Numbered from the stretch's first letter, positions 33,396-43,500 are shown. The stretch: DNA of 64,000 nt from Hymenobacter nivis (GCF_003149515.1 NZ_CP029145.1:3100001-3164000); one strand, 5' to 3'. The notes: generated from the sequence alone by a model not told the origin. Made by a program: numbers and translations.

Positions 33396-34319
33396 ATGCC
33401 ACCACCGATGAGCCCTTTCCTCCAGGAACTGCCTGAGCCCGTGGCCGCTGCCCGCGGCGTGCGCCTGCTGCTCTGGCGCGACGACCTGGTGAGCCCCGAG
33501 TTGCCCGGCAATAAGGCGCGCAAGCTCAAGTACAACTTGCTGGAAGCGCGGCGCTTGGGCCACGGCAAGTTGCTCACGTTTGGCGGGGCGTACTCCAACC
33601 ACCTGGCGGCGGTGGCGGCGGCCGGGCGGCTGCACGGCTTCGCCACCGTGGGCCTGGTGCGGGGCGAGGCCGCCGGGGCCCCCAATCCCACCCTGGCCCG
33701 CTGCGCCGCCGACGGTATGGCCCTGCACTACCTCGACCGCCCCACCTACCGCCGCCGCGCCGAGCCTGCTTTTCTAGCCGAAGTGCAAGCCCAGTTTGGC
33801 CCCGCCTACCTGCTGCCCGAGGGCGGCACCAACGCACTGGCATTGAAAGGCATGGCCGAGCTACTCGCCGAAATCCGCCAGCACATGGCCTTCGACGCGC
33901 TGGCCGTGGCCGTGGGCACCGGCGGCACCCTGGCCGGCCTGCTCACCGGCCTGCGGGGCCCCGAAACGGCCGTGGGCGTGGCCGCCCTGAAAAACGGCGG
34001 CTTCCTAAAGGCCGAAATCGACGCGCTGACCCAGGCGGCCACCGGGCAGGTTTTCACCAACTACGACCTGGCCACGGCCTACCATTTCGGCGGCTACGCC
34101 AGATACTCGGCGGATTTGCTGGCCTTCATCCGGCAGTTTGAAGCCCGGCACGGCGTGCTGCTCGACCCCATCTACACCGGCAAGCTGCTATTCGGGGTGC
34201 TGGATTTGATTGGAAACGGCCATTTCCCGCCGGGCAGCACGGTGGTGGCGGTGCACACCGGCGGCTTGCAGGCCTGGGCTGGGTGGCACGCGCGCTTTGG
34301 TGAATCGGTGGATCAGTGA
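33396..34319 (+). CDS. PLP-dependent ACC deaminase / D-cysteine desulfhydrase family protein
   Basis: A 307-residue PLP enzyme of the tryptophan-synthase-beta fold. The PLP Lys is in LPGNKARKLKYNL, followed by TFGGAYSNHLAAVAAAG (substrate carboxylate and phosphate contacts), EGGTNALALKGM and the PLP-phosphate loop VAVGTGGTLAGLLTG. Members break down D-cysteine or 1-aminocyclopropane-1-carboxylate; sequence alone does not separate these. An alternative start is 33408 (MSPFL). The final residues and the stop fall inside an inverted repeat (34301-34396). It is monocistronic. Confidence 0.85.
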   Translation: MPPPMSPFLQELPEPVAAARGVRLLLWRDDLVSPELPGNKARKLKYNLLEARRLGHGKLLTFGGAYSNHLAAVAAAGRLHGFATVGLVRGEAAGAPNPTLARCAADGMALHYLDRPTYRRRAEPAFLAEVQAQFGPAYLLPEGGTNALALKGMAELLAEIRQHMAFDALAVAVGTGGTLAGLLTGLRGPETAVGVAALKNGGFLKAEIDALTQAATGQVFTNYDLATAYHFGGYARYSADLLAFIRQFEARHGVLLDPIYTGKLLFGVLDLIGNGHFPPGSTVVAVHTGGLQAWAGWHARFGESVDQ

Positions 34320-34396
34320 GTTGGTGATTAAGGGAATGCGAGAATGCTGGGGAAAGCTCATTCAACGACTTACCAGCTCACTGATTCACCGATTCA
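34301..34396. repeat. Inverted repeat overlapping both stop codons of convergent genes
   Basis: TGAATCGGTGGATCAGTGAG then TTGGT (34301-34325) is inverted at 34372-34396 with 23 of 25 bases matching. It contains the stop of the deaminase gene (34317-34319) and overlaps the last codons and stop of the opposite membrane-protein gene (34386 on). It may act as a terminator. Confidence 0.8.
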
Positions 34397-35555
34397 ACTT
34401 ATCCATATTTCCCCAACTTTTCCACACGCCCAGCGCGGCTAGCACGAACACGAACGGCAGCACCGGCGCCAGGAAGCGCACGTCGTAGTCGTCCACGGTG
34501 AGCGCGACTACGGCGGCTTGCAGCAGCGGCACTCCTATCAGGAATATCCGCGCCGGGGCCCAGATTTCCCGCCACCGGGCCCCGCGCACTGCCAGGCCGT
34601 ACAGCGGCCAGAGCAGCAGCACGTTGGCCATGCGGTGCAGCAGGGAGTAATGCGGTTTCAGCCCGCTCGCAAACACGAACAGCTTGCCCAGCACGAGTCG
34701 GCCAAAAAAGCCGGGGTTGTGCGCCGCGAAGTACGCCACCCGCAGCGCCGGGCCCGTGCCGGGCGGCGGCAGGTGCAGCGGCGCGGCGGGGTGCACGGCC
34801 CACTGCGGCACCAGGTACATCAGCTCGCCGCGCTGGTAAGTATCGAGCAGCCCGAAGGTGGCCATCTGGTAGTTAAGCACTTGCCACAGCAGCGGCGCGA
34901 CTAGCGCCAGGGCCCCCAGCACCGCCCAAAAGGCGCGCCGGCCCGGGCGCCGCCGCAGCGCTGCCAGGCCGGCCAGCGCCGCCGCCAGCGCCACCACGAA
35001 GCCGTTGGGCCGCGCCAGCGCCGTGAGTACCAGCAGCCCTAGCAGCACCGCCCAGGGGCCCCAGCCGCCGCCGCGCACCCGCACCAGCGCCGCCAGCGAG
35101 AGCACCGACAGGCTGATGAACAGCGACTCGGTGAGCAGGTAGGCGTTGAACTGCTGCACGTCGGGCCACACCATAAATAGGCCGGTGGCCAGCGCCGCCG
35201 GGCCCCAGGCCCCGCCCGCCAGCCGCCGCACGGCCCCGTACAGGGCCCCGGCGGCCAGGCCCGACAGCACCAGCTGCCCCGCCACGATGCCCCACGGCCC
35301 GGCGCCCAGCCACAGCCACGCGCTTTCGAACAGCGGGTACAGCACGTAGCGCCGGTAGTGGCCGGGCCCGAAGTAGCCGCGCCCGGCGATGGCGGTGGCG
35401 TAGTCGAAGTAGTTGTAGCTGTCGTTGGCGAAATGTGGGCCGCGGAATTTCCACAGGAAACCGGCCTGCGCCACGGCCCACAGGGCCCCCAGCAGGGCCC
35501 GGTGGCGGGGCCCCAGGCGCTGGGCCAGCCGCTGAACAACCGAAAGAAATTGCAT
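34386..35555 (-). CDS. GT-C-like polytopic membrane protein (glycosyltransferase-like)
   Basis: A 389-residue membrane protein with about ten helices. The first periplasmic loop has an acidic-aromatic stretch (NDSYNYFDYATAIAGRGYF), and the protein has the alternating TM pattern of GT39/GT87-type glycosyltransferases, but I recognise no exact family. The start at 35555 is chosen because a -7 element (TAGTTTTG) ends six bases upstream; a TTG at 35603 would sit before that element. It is divergent from the DUF4230 gene and ends in the inverted repeat at 34301-34396. Role in envelope glycan assembly is an inference. Confidence 0.65.
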   Translation of the reverse strand: MQFLSVVQRLAQRLGPRHRALLGALWAVAQAGFLWKFRGPHFANDSYNYFDYATAIAGRGYFGPGHYRRYVLYPLFESAWLWLGAGPWGIVAGQLVLSGLAAGALYGAVRRLAGGAWGPAALATGLFMVWPDVQQFNAYLLTESLFISLSVLSLAALVRVRGGGWGPWAVLLGLLVLTALARPNGFVVALAAALAGLAALRRRPGRRAFWAVLGALALVAPLLWQVLNYQMATFGLLDTYQRGELMYLVPQWAVHPAAPLHLPPPGTGPALRVAYFAAHNPGFFGRLVLGKLFVFASGLKPHYSLLHRMANVLLLWPLYGLAVRGARWREIWAPARIFLIGVPLLQAAVVALTVDDYDVRFLAPVLPFVFVLAALGVWKSWGNMDKLNR

Positions 35556-35561
35556 GCCCTG

Positions 35562-35569
35562 CAAAACTA
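35562..35569 (-). promoter_or_regulatory. -7 element, TAGTTTTG, almost at the start codon
   Basis: Minus-strand TAnnTTTG match, six bases before the start at 35555; suggests a leaderless transcript. Confidence 0.5.
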
Positions 35570-35609
35570 GGCCCCAACGGCGCGCCCCCGCCGCCGTATT
35601 CAAGTACCT

Positions 35610-36245
35610 ATGAACCTCGTCCGTCTGATTCGCCGCCTCGTACCCCTCCTCTTTTTAGTAGCCCTGGGCTGGTTTCTGTGGAAGAAAATCGGGCCCGCGA
35701 TCGACGGCCTCAACCCGCTGGTGCAGGAGCCGCGCGTGACCGTGACGCATAATACCGTCCTTACCCAAGTGGAGGCACTGGGCAAGCTGGAACTGGTGCG
35801 CTACCGCTTCAAGGACGTGGTGGAGTACAAGCGCGCCAACCGCATCACCATCCTGCCCGACGCCAAGGTGGCCCTGATTGTGGCCGGCGAAGCCACCGGC
35901 TGCCTCGACCTGCGCAAAATCCGGCCCCAGGACGTGGTACTGGAGGGCGACTCGGTGGTGCACGTGTTTCTGCCCGCGCCCGAGCTGTGCAACTTCCAGG
36001 TGCGGCACGACCAGAGCCGGGTGTTCAGCACCGAAAATGGCTTTTTCCAGGATGCCGACCTCGTGGACCAAGGCTATAAGTACGCCGAGGCCCAGGTGCG
36101 CACCGCGGCGCTGCAATCGGGCATCCTGGCCGAAACCCAGCGCAACGCCCAGCAAATTCTGGTGCCCCTGCTGCACACCCTCACCGGGCGGCGCGTGGTG
36201 CTGGGGCAGCGCCTGGAGCTGCCCACACTGGGCCGCAAGGGCTAG
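35610..36245 (+). CDS. DUF4230 protein
   Basis: A 211-residue protein with an N-terminal membrane helix (about 10-25) and a DUF4230 domain (about 40-205). The family pattern is visible in GKLELVRYRFKDVVEYKR, ALIVAGEATGCLDLRKI and VVLEGDSVVHVFLPAPEL. The fold resembles a stomatin/band-7-like beta module facing the periplasm or cytoplasm; its function is not known. It is convergent with recX, with a family A repeat between them. Confidence 0.85.
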   Translation: MNLVRLIRRLVPLLFLVALGWFLWKKIGPAIDGLNPLVQEPRVTVTHNTVLTQVEALGKLELVRYRFKDVVEYKRANRITILPDAKVALIVAGEATGCLDLRKIRPQDVVLEGDSVVHVFLPAPELCNFQVRHDQSRVFSTENGFFQDADLVDQGYKYAEAQVRTAALQSGILAETQRNAQQILVPLLHTLTGRRVVLGQRLELPTLGRKG

Positions 36246-36271
36246 GCGGCGGTACGGGTTGAGTTGGTTTA

Positions 36272-36312
36272 AAGATGCTTCGACAAGCGGACGCCAGACA
36301 AGCATGACGGCC
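36272..36312. repeat. Family A repeat half (GGCGTCCGC subfamily)
   Basis: AAGATGCTTCGACAAGCGGA then CGCCAGACAAGCATGACGG is the reverse complement of the variant unit at 6209 and 52849. It lies between convergent genes. Confidence 0.8.
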
Positions 36313-36331
36313 TCTTTTACTCGTTCAACTG

Positions 36332-36838
36332 CTACTCGTCGTCGGCGGCTTCGGCGGCGGCGTACTCATCGAGGGCCATTTTTATCAGGTCCTGCTCGTA
36401 GCCCTTGCCGGTGAGGTAGACGCTGATTTTCTGGCGGCGCACGCGCGGGTTCTTCTCCTTTTCCTGGCGGTCTTTTTTGGCCAGCACGTTCAGCAGGTTT
36501 TGGTAGTATTCCTCGCCGTCGATTTCCTTCATGCCCGATTTAATGCAGTACTCGCTGATGCCTTTCTGCTTGAGCTCCTGCACGATGCGGCGGCGGCCCC
36601 ACTGCTTGTGGCGGTAGTGGCCGCGCACGAAAGCCTGGGCAAACCGCTCCTCGTCCAGTAGTTTTTCGCGGCTCAGGCGGATGATGATTTCGCCGGCCTC
36701 GTCCTCGTCAAGGCCATAGGAGCGCAGCTTTTGTTCCACTTCTTTCTGGGTGCGCTCCTGGTAGGCGCAGAAGGCGGCGATTTTTTGCAGGGCCTCGCCG
36801 GGCGTGTAGGTTTTGGGCGTTTTGTCGGTTTTGAACAT
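36332..36838 (-). CDS. recX: Regulatory protein RecX
   Basis: A 168-residue RecX, a modulator that binds RecA filaments and limits recombinase and coprotease activity. Three helix-triplet repeats are recognisable: ALQKIAAFCAYQERTQKEVE, IIRLSREKLLDEERFAQAFV, then RRRIVQELKQKGISEYCIK and VYLTGKGYEQDLI. The start at 36838 follows from family length; an upstream in-frame extension is unlike RecX. recA is not in the window. Confidence 0.9.
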   Translation of the reverse strand: MFKTDKTPKTYTPGEALQKIAAFCAYQERTQKEVEQKLRSYGLDEDEAGEIIIRLSREKLLDEERFAQAFVRGHYRHKQWGRRRIVQELKQKGISEYCIKSGMKEIDGEEYYQNLLNVLAKKDRQEKEKNPRVRRQKISVYLTGKGYEQDLIKMALDEYAAAEAADDE

Positions 36839-36980
36839 CGGAAAAGGGAGAAAGGCGGCTGCCCGGAACACCCGGCGGCGCGGGATAATTGGCAAAGTGG
36901 TAAAATATTTTCCGGGGCTGCCCGTCAAGCTCCGGCGCGGGGGCCCGGCCAACCGAAGCAGCGCGGCAAAAAAAGTTAAT

Positions 36981-37008
36981 GGAAACTTTAAACCCGTTTA
37001 AAGTTTCC
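36981..37008. promoter_or_regulatory. Perfect 28-bp palindromic operator upstream of tetR-efflux operon
   Basis: GGAAACTTTAAAC and GTTTAAAGTTTCC are exact reverse complements separated by CC. It lies between the -33 region and the -7 element (TATCTTTG, 37013-37020) of the TetR gene at 37032, where bound repressor would block polymerase. Such an operator is typical for TetR-family self-repression. Confidence 0.8.
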
Positions 37009-37012
37009 ATCG

Positions 37013-37020
37013 TATCTTTG
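37013..37020 (+). promoter_or_regulatory. -7 element, TATCTTTG, of the tetR efflux operon
   Basis: An exact TAnnTTTG match, 11 bases before the tetR start, four bases after the operator. Confidence 0.65.
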
Positions 37021-37031
37021 CCGCATCGCTT

Positions 37032-37646
37032 ATGGAAATCAAAGACCGCATCTTACAACACGCCGGGGCCCTGTTCCTGCGCAACGGCATCAAAAGCGTG
37101 AGCATGGACGACATCGCCGCGGAGTTGGCCATGTCGAAAAAAACGCTTTATAAAACCTTCGACAACAAGGACGAAATTGTGCTCGGCGTCATCACCCAGC
37201 ACCTGGGCAAGTCGCAGAGCGATTGCACGCGCATGGCCAGCTACGCGGCCGACGCGGTGAGGGAAATGCTCGACATCTCGCACTGGGCCGAGCAGCAGTT
37301 CAGCGGCATCCACCCGAGCATTTTCTACGACCTGCGCAAGTACCACGCGGCCGCCTGGGCCCTGTTTTCAGCCCACAAGAACACGTTCATCCTCGACCAG
37401 ATAATCCGCAACCTGCGCCGGGGCATTACCGAAGGCCTGTTTCGGGCCGACCTTGACGTGGAGGTGCTGGCCCGCCTCAACCTGGCCCAGATAGAGCTGG
37501 CCTTCGACCCCGGCCTCTACCCTCCCACCCAGTTTGCACCCGTCCGGGTGAATAAGGTATTCGACGAGCATTTTTTGCTGGGCGTGGCTACACTTAAAGG
37601 CCACCGGCTATTTAATAAGTACCAACACATTACGGAGGATGAATAA
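37032..37646 (+). CDS. TetR/AcrR-family repressor of the RND efflux operon
   Basis: A 204-residue regulator. The N-terminal TetR HTH (about 1-50) reads ILQHAGALFLRNGIKSVSMD, then ELAMSKKTLYKTFDNKDEIV. The rest is a ligand-binding helical domain with no family name I can give. It is the first gene of a run with TolC-like, adaptor and RND genes, and the perfect palindrome just upstream of its promoter suggests it represses the whole operon and is released by a pump substrate (inference from layout, typical of AcrR/NalC-type circuits). Confidence 0.9.
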   Translation: MEIKDRILQHAGALFLRNGIKSVSMDDIAAELAMSKKTLYKTFDNKDEIVLGVITQHLGKSQSDCTRMASYAADAVREMLDISHWAEQQFSGIHPSIFYDLRKYHAAAWALFSAHKNTFILDQIIRNLRRGITEGLFRADLDVEVLARLNLAQIELAFDPGLYPPTQFAPVRVNKVFDEHFLLGVATLKGHRLFNKYQHITEDE

Positions 37647-37686
37647 GCTGCCCGCCGCCGTCTCAATATCCCTATTTTTTTCACTG

Positions 37687-39357
37687 ATGAACAAGACGTT
37701 GCAACGCCCCCGGCGCTGGCTGGGGGCCGCCTTGCTGGGCCTGGCCCCGCTGGCGCTGCCGGCCCAAACGCCCCAGGGGGCCCCGCCCGTGCTGGGCACC
37801 GGCGGCACCATGGCGCTGAGCCTGCCGCAGGCCATTCGCTACGCCGTGCAAACCAAGTCGAGCCTGCTGGCCACGCGCCTGGCCGAGCAAACGGCCGTAG
37901 CCCGGGTGGGCGAAATTAAGGCCCAGGGCTTGCCCCAGGTGAACGTGGCGGCCAACCTGGCCGACAACTTCAAGCTGCAAAAGAGCCTCGTAGACTTCAG
38001 TGCTTTTGGCGGCCCCCCGCTGAACGGCACCACCCTCACGCAGCGCGACATTGCGGCCGCCCAATCGGGCCAGGCCGTGACGCTGAGCCCGGCCTACGGC
38101 GTGGCCCCGGCCACTGGGCCCACGCCGCTGGCCTTCGGCTTGCAGTACGCCGGCAACACGGCGGCTTCGTTTTCGCAGCAGCTTTTCGACGGCTCGTACC
38201 TCATCGGGCTGAAGGCGGCCAAGGTGTACCAGGAGCTCTCGAAAAAGCAAACCCAGCAGGCCGAAATCGACGTGGTGGAGCAGGTGAGCAAGGCCTACTA
38301 CAGTACGCTGGTGGCCCGCTCGCGCCTCGCGCTGCTGGCCCGCAACGTACAGCGCCTCGACACGGTACTCTACCAGACCAACCAGACGTTTAAGGCCGGC
38401 TTTGCCGAAAAGCTCGACGTAGACCGCCTGCGCGTGCAGCGCAACAACCTGGTGGTGGAGCAGCAGAAAGCCCAGCGTCTTACCGAGTTGAGCATTGCCT
38501 TGCTTAAGTTTCAGATGGGCCTGCCCCAGGCCCAGCCCGTGGTGCTGACCGACTCGCTGAACGCGGCCATAGTGGACGCCGGGGCCCTGCGCCAGCGCCT
38601 GGGCGCGGCCAACTTCGGCACCGGCAGCGGGCCCGGCGGCCTGGGGGCCCTGCCCGCCCCGCCGGCCGGCGCCGCCCCGGGGGCCCCAGCGCCGGCCCCG
38701 GGCCTCAACAATGGCCAGCCGGTGCAGACCGACGCCGCCTTCAACTACAACAACCGCATCGAGTTCTCGACGCTGCAAACCCAGCAGGCCCTGGCCGGCC
38801 TCGACCTGCGCAACCGCACCGCCGGGGCCTACCCGCGCCTGAGCCTGACGGCGGCCTACGGCTTCACCGGCTCGGCCAAATCGGTGACGGACTTATTTGC
38901 CTTCCGGGGCCCTAGCTCGCGGGCCACCAACGGCTTTCCTAACCAGAACTGGTTCGGCTTCGGCAACGTGGGGCTGGCGCTGACCGTGCCGGTATTCGAC
39001 GGCTTCCGCCGCCACTACCAAGTGCAGCAGGCGCGCATCGCGCAGCAAACCATTGAGCGCGGCTTCGAAACTTTGCGCCAAAGCATTGACTTACAAGATG
39101 CGCAGAGCCGCACCACGCTCATCAATGCCCTCGACGTGCTCGACAACCAGCAAGACAACTTAACCCTGGCCGCCGACGTGGCCCGCGTAACGCGCATCAA
39201 ATTCAACGCCGGCGTGGGCTCGAACATCGAAGTCTTCACGGCCGAAACCTCGCTGCGCGAGGCCCAGACCAACTACTACGCCGCCATCTACGACGTGCTG
39301 GTGGCCAAGGTGGACCGCGATAAGGCCACCGGCGAGCTGTACCAGCAAGCCAAGTAA
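37687..39357 (+). CDS. TolC-like outer-membrane channel of the RND pump
   Basis: A 556-residue outer-membrane efflux protein. The start at 37687 gives a signal peptide ending PALPAQ; an alternative ATG at 37639 overlaps the end of tetR (ATGAATAA) and would add 16 residues. Two OEP repeats (about 50-300 and 370-550) include ALSLPQAIRYAVQTKSSLLA and EKLDVDRLRVQRNNLVVEQQ. A Pro/Gly/Ala-rich low-complexity stretch (about 315-350) between them is built of GGGCCC-containing codons. It is the exit duct for the adaptor and RND proteins that follow. Confidence 0.9.
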   Translation: MNKTLQRPRRWLGAALLGLAPLALPAQTPQGAPPVLGTGGTMALSLPQAIRYAVQTKSSLLATRLAEQTAVARVGEIKAQGLPQVNVAANLADNFKLQKSLVDFSAFGGPPLNGTTLTQRDIAAAQSGQAVTLSPAYGVAPATGPTPLAFGLQYAGNTAASFSQQLFDGSYLIGLKAAKVYQELSKKQTQQAEIDVVEQVSKAYYSTLVARSRLALLARNVQRLDTVLYQTNQTFKAGFAEKLDVDRLRVQRNNLVVEQQKAQRLTELSIALLKFQMGLPQAQPVVLTDSLNAAIVDAGALRQRLGAANFGTGSGPGGLGALPAPPAGAAPGAPAPAPGLNNGQPVQTDAAFNYNNRIEFSTLQTQQALAGLDLRNRTAGAYPRLSLTAAYGFTGSAKSVTDLFAFRGPSSRATNGFPNQNWFGFGNVGLALTVPVFDGFRRHYQVQQARIAQQTIERGFETLRQSIDLQDAQSRTTLINALDVLDNQQDNLTLAADVARVTRIKFNAGVGSNIEVFTAETSLREAQTNYYAAIYDVLVAKVDRDKATGELYQQAK

Positions 39358-39417
39358 GCACCTTAGCTAGTGGCTATTGGCCGTTGGCTTTTTCCCCGAA
39401 AAGACTTTCCTTTTAAG

Positions 39418-40557
39418 ATGAAACGTACTCTTATTAAAGCCAGCAGCTATCAGCTATTAGCCATCAGCTTGCTATTGGCTTCCTGCGGCGGCAGCAAAGA
39501 CCCCAACGCCGAGCTAACCAAGCTAAAGGCCGAGCAGGCCGCCACCCAAGCCAAAATCGCCGACCTCGAAGCCAAGACCGGCGCCGGGGCCAAGGCCGCG
39601 GCCAACGCCGCTACGCCGGTGTCGGTGTTGAAAGTGGCCCCCGAGAACTTTGCCGGCTACCTTGAAGTACAGGGCCGTGTCGACTTCGACCAGAACGCCA
39701 CCGTGGGGGCCCGGGCCGCTGGCACGCTCACCAGCGTGCGCGTGCGGCGCGGCGACCACGTGCGCAAGGGACAGGTGCTGGCCACCGTGGACGCCAGCAT
39801 TTTGGACGCCAACATTGCCGAGCTGCGCACCCGCCTGGACCTAGCCAAAGTCATCTATCAGAAGCAGGCTGGCCTGTGGAAGCAGCAGATTGGTACCGAA
39901 GTCCAGTACCTGCAAGCCAAGAACAATTACCAGGCTTTGCAGCGCAACCTGGCCTCGCTGAACCAGCAGAAGGCCCTCTACAACGTGGTGGCGCCCTACG
40001 CCGGCGTGGTGGACAACGTGCTGCCCAAGCTGGGCGAAACCGTGGCCCCCGGGGCCCCCGTGGTACAGCTGAATAGCGGCAAGGGCGGCAAGGTGCTGGC
40101 CGACGTGAGCGAGGCCTACGCCGGCAGCATCAAGGCCGGCGACAAGGCCCTGGTGACCATGCCCGACCTGGGCAGCGAGGAAATTACGAGTACCGTGCGC
40201 ACCGTGAGCCGCAGTATTTCGGCCACCAGCCGCACCTTTACCGTGGAGCTGCGCCTGCCCGCTGACAAGACCAACCGCCTGCGCCCCAATATGGTGGCCA
40301 CGGTGCGCATCCAAAACTACGGCCAGGCCAACGCCACTGTGCTGCCCGTGGACCTGGTGCAGCACGACGAGGACAACGCCTACGTGCTGGTGGTGAGCCG
40401 CACCGGCGGCAAGCCCGTGGCTCAGAAGCGCATCATCAAAACCGGCCAGACCTACAACGGCAAGCAGGAGGTGACCAGCGGCCTGAAGGCCGGTGACGAG
40501 GTCATCTCGGCCGGCTACCAGAATCTGAACGAAGGCCAGCCGCTGAAAATCAGCTAA
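39418..40557 (+). CDS. RND efflux periplasmic adaptor lipoprotein
   Basis: A 379-residue membrane-fusion lipoprotein with lipobox LLASC (Cys23). Domains in order: a short coiled coil (about 30-55), lipoyl half ([20 protein letters not shown]), an alpha-hairpin (about 125-185), the second lipoyl half ([19 protein letters not shown]), beta-barrel, and a membrane-proximal domain with [15 protein letters not shown]. The start at 39418 is taken because the preceding bases are non-coding and repeat-like. The hydrophobic core of its signal peptide ([14 protein letters not shown]) is encoded by an AT-rich repeat (39444-39480). It follows TolC and precedes the RND gene. Confidence 0.92.
   Translation: MKRTLIKASSYQLLAISLLLASCGGSKDPNAELTKLKAEQAATQAKIADLEAKTGAGAKAAANAATPVSVLKVAPENFAGYLEVQGRVDFDQNATVGARAAGTLTSVRVRRGDHVRKGQVLATVDASILDANIAELRTRLDLAKVIYQKQAGLWKQQIGTEVQYLQAKNNYQALQRNLASLNQQKALYNVVAPYAGVVDNVLPKLGETVAPGAPVVQLNSGKGGKVLADVSEAYAGSIKAGDKALVTMPDLGSEEITSTVRTVSRSISATSRTFTVELRLPADKTNRLRPNMVATVRIQNYGQANATVLPVDLVQHDEDNAYVLVVSRTGGKPVAQKRIIKTGQTYNGKQEVTSGLKAGDEVISAGYQNLNEGQPLKIS
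39444..39480. repeat. AT-rich repeat units forming a signal-peptide core
   Basis: AGCTATCAGCTATTAGCCAT followed by CAGCTTGCTATTGGC; related units (GCTAGTGGCTATTGGCCGTTG) lie just upstream at 39366-39386 in the non-coding gap. The match to the common TAGCTATTAGC dispersed repeat type is by eye. Confidence 0.65.
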
Positions 40558-40580
40558 ATCCGCTCCAGCAACTACCTGTT

Positions 40581-43500
40581 ATGCAAGATATTGAAAAGGA
40601 GTTTGGCCCGACGAGTTGGTCCATTAATAACAAGACCAGCATCTACGTCATCACGCTGCTGCTGACCATTGCCGGCCTGTTTGCCTACGTGAAGCTGGGC
40701 AAGGAGAAGTTCCCGGACATCGTGATTCCGCGCATCATTGTGGCCACGGTGTACCCCGGTACTTCACCCACGGACATTGAAAACCTGGTGACGCGCCAGC
40801 TCGAAAAGGAGATTAAGAGCGTGAACGGGGTGAAGAAAATCAGCTCTACCTCGAACCAGGACTACTGCATTGTGGACGTGGAGTTTAACTCGAACGTGAA
40901 CGTACAGGCCGCCAAGCAGCTCATCAAAGATGCCGTGGACAAGGCCAGCACCGAGCTGCCCAACGACCTGCCCTCGGCGCCGCTGGTGAAGGAGGTGAAC
41001 ATCTCGGAGCAGCCGATTATGTACGTCAACCTGAGCGGCAACCTGCCCGCTGCGCAACTCAAAAAGCTCGCCGACGACTTCCAGGACAAGATTGAGGCGC
41101 TGCCCGAAATCACCCGCGTCGACATTGTGGGGGCCCTGGAGCAGCAGGTGAACGTGGACGTGGACCTATATAAATTGCAGGCCTCGCAGCTGAGCTTTGC
41201 CGACATTGAGGGCGCCATTGCCCGCGAGAACATTACCATATCGGGCGGTAGCATCGACGTGGGGGCCCAGAAGCGGGCCGTGCGCGTGGCCGGCCAGTAC
41301 GTGAACGCCGCCGACATTGCCAACATCCAAATCAAGAACCTGCGCGGGGCCCCGGTGCGCCTCGGCGACATTGCCACGGTAGCCGACGGCTTCAAGGACC
41401 GCGAGAGCTACGCCCGCCTCGATGGGCAGCCCGCCGTGACGCTGAACGTGGTGAAGCGCCAGGGCGAAAACCTGCTCGACGCCTCCGACAAGATTCACCA
41501 GATTGTGAAAGACGAGCAAGCCAGCCTGGGCAAGAACGTGAAAATCACCATCACCGGCGACTCCTCGAACGACACGCGCAACACGCTTAACGACCTGATT
41601 AACACCATTATCATCGGCTTTTTACTGGTGACGCTGATTCTGATGTTCTTCATGGGCACCACCAACGCCCTGTTCGTGGGCTTGTCGGTGCCGCTGTCGA
41701 TGTTTCTGGCGTTCATCATGCTGCCAGTCCTGGGTTTTTCGCTGAATATGATTGTGCTCTTCGCCTTCCTGCTGGCGCTGGGCATTGTGGTGGACGACGC
41801 CATTGTGGTCATCGAAAACACCCACCGCCTGCTGCACGAGCACCCCAACCTGAGCACGGCCCAGGCGGCGAAGTACGCGGCTGGCGAAGTATTTGTGCCG
41901 GTATTGGCCGGCACGCTCACCACGGTGGCGCCGTTCGTGCCGCTCATGTTCTGGCCTGGCATTGTGGGCTCGTTCATGTTCTATTTGCCCGTCACGCTCA
42001 TCCTCACGCTGGGGGCCTCGCTCATCGTAGCCTTTATCATGAACCCGGTGTTCGCCGTGAGCTTCATGCAGCGCGAGGAGCACCTCGACCGCGCAGAGAA
42101 ACCCAAGCTGACGCGCGGCTTCCTCATCGGCATGGGCGTGCTGCTGCTGGCGGCGCTGGGTGGCTACGTGTCTGGCTCCAGGTTCTTCGGCAACCTGATG
42201 CTGGCCGTCATCGCGCTGTGCCTCCTCAATAAGTACGTGTTTGTGTACATGATTGCCGGCTTCCAGCGCAGCGTGCTGCCCCGCTTCCAGAACGGCTACG
42301 CCCGCCTCGTGGAGCTGGCCGTGGGCGGCACGGTGTGGCGCCAAGGGGCCATTCTGGCCGGCCTGCTGGTGCTGGGCGTTATCAGCGTGGTGGCCGTGGG
42401 GGCCCGCAAGCCCAAGGTAGACTTCTTCCCCAAGGGCGACCCCAAGTTCATCTATACCTACCTGCAAATGCCGGTGGGCACCCGCGTGGAGGTAACCGAC
42501 TCGGTGACCCGCGAGTTGGAGAAGCGCGTGTACAAGGTCATCGGCCGCCACAATCCCGACGTAGAATCGGTGATTACCAACGTGGCCATCGGCGCCGGCG
42601 ACCCCTCCGAAGCCACGGCCGCCGGCACCTCGCAGTCGAACCTGGGCAAGGTGGGCGTGGCCTTTAAAGAGCTGAGCGAGCGCAAGGGCCAGGCCACCCA
42701 CATCTACATGGACGACATCCGCGAAGCCGTGAAGGGCATTCCCGGGGCCGACATATCGGTAGACCAGGAGGCCAGCGGGCCGCCCCAGGGCAAGGCTGTG
42801 GCCATTGAGGTGAGCGGCGACGACTATCCCAAGCTGGCCGCGCTCAGCAAAAAAGTGGAACGCTATGTGGACTCGCTAAAAATCGGCGGCATTGAAGATT
42901 TGCGCTCTGACCTGCAGGACCGCAACCCCGAAATCGGGGTGTCCATCAACCGGACCCGCGCTAATCGCGAGGGCATCAGCACGGCCCAGATTGGCTCGGA
43001 GGTGCGCACGGCCATCTACGGCTACGAGGCCAGCAAATTCAAAACCCCCGACGACGAATACCCCATCCAAGTGCGCTACGCCAAGCCCTACCGCGACGAC
43101 GTGAACGCCATCGTGAACGCTCCGCTCACCTTCCGCGACGCCACCGGCGCGGTGCGCCAGGTACCCATCTCGGCCGTGGCCGACGTCACCTACGGCACCA
43201 CCTACGGCGGCATCAAGCGCAAAGACACACACCGCCTCATCACCATCAGCTCCAACGTGCTCAACGGCTTCACGGGCCCCGACGTGGTGGCCAACGTGCA
43301 GCGGGCTCTCAAGAGCTTCCCCACGCCACCGGGCTATACCGTGCGCATGGGCGGCGCCCAGGAGGACCAGAAGGAAACCAGCGACTTCCTCGGCATTGCC
43401 GCTGTGGGAGCCATCGCCCTCATCTTCCTGGTGCTCGTCACGCAGTTCAACTCGGTTAGCAAGCCGCTCATCATCCTCTCCGAAATCATTTTTTCCATCA

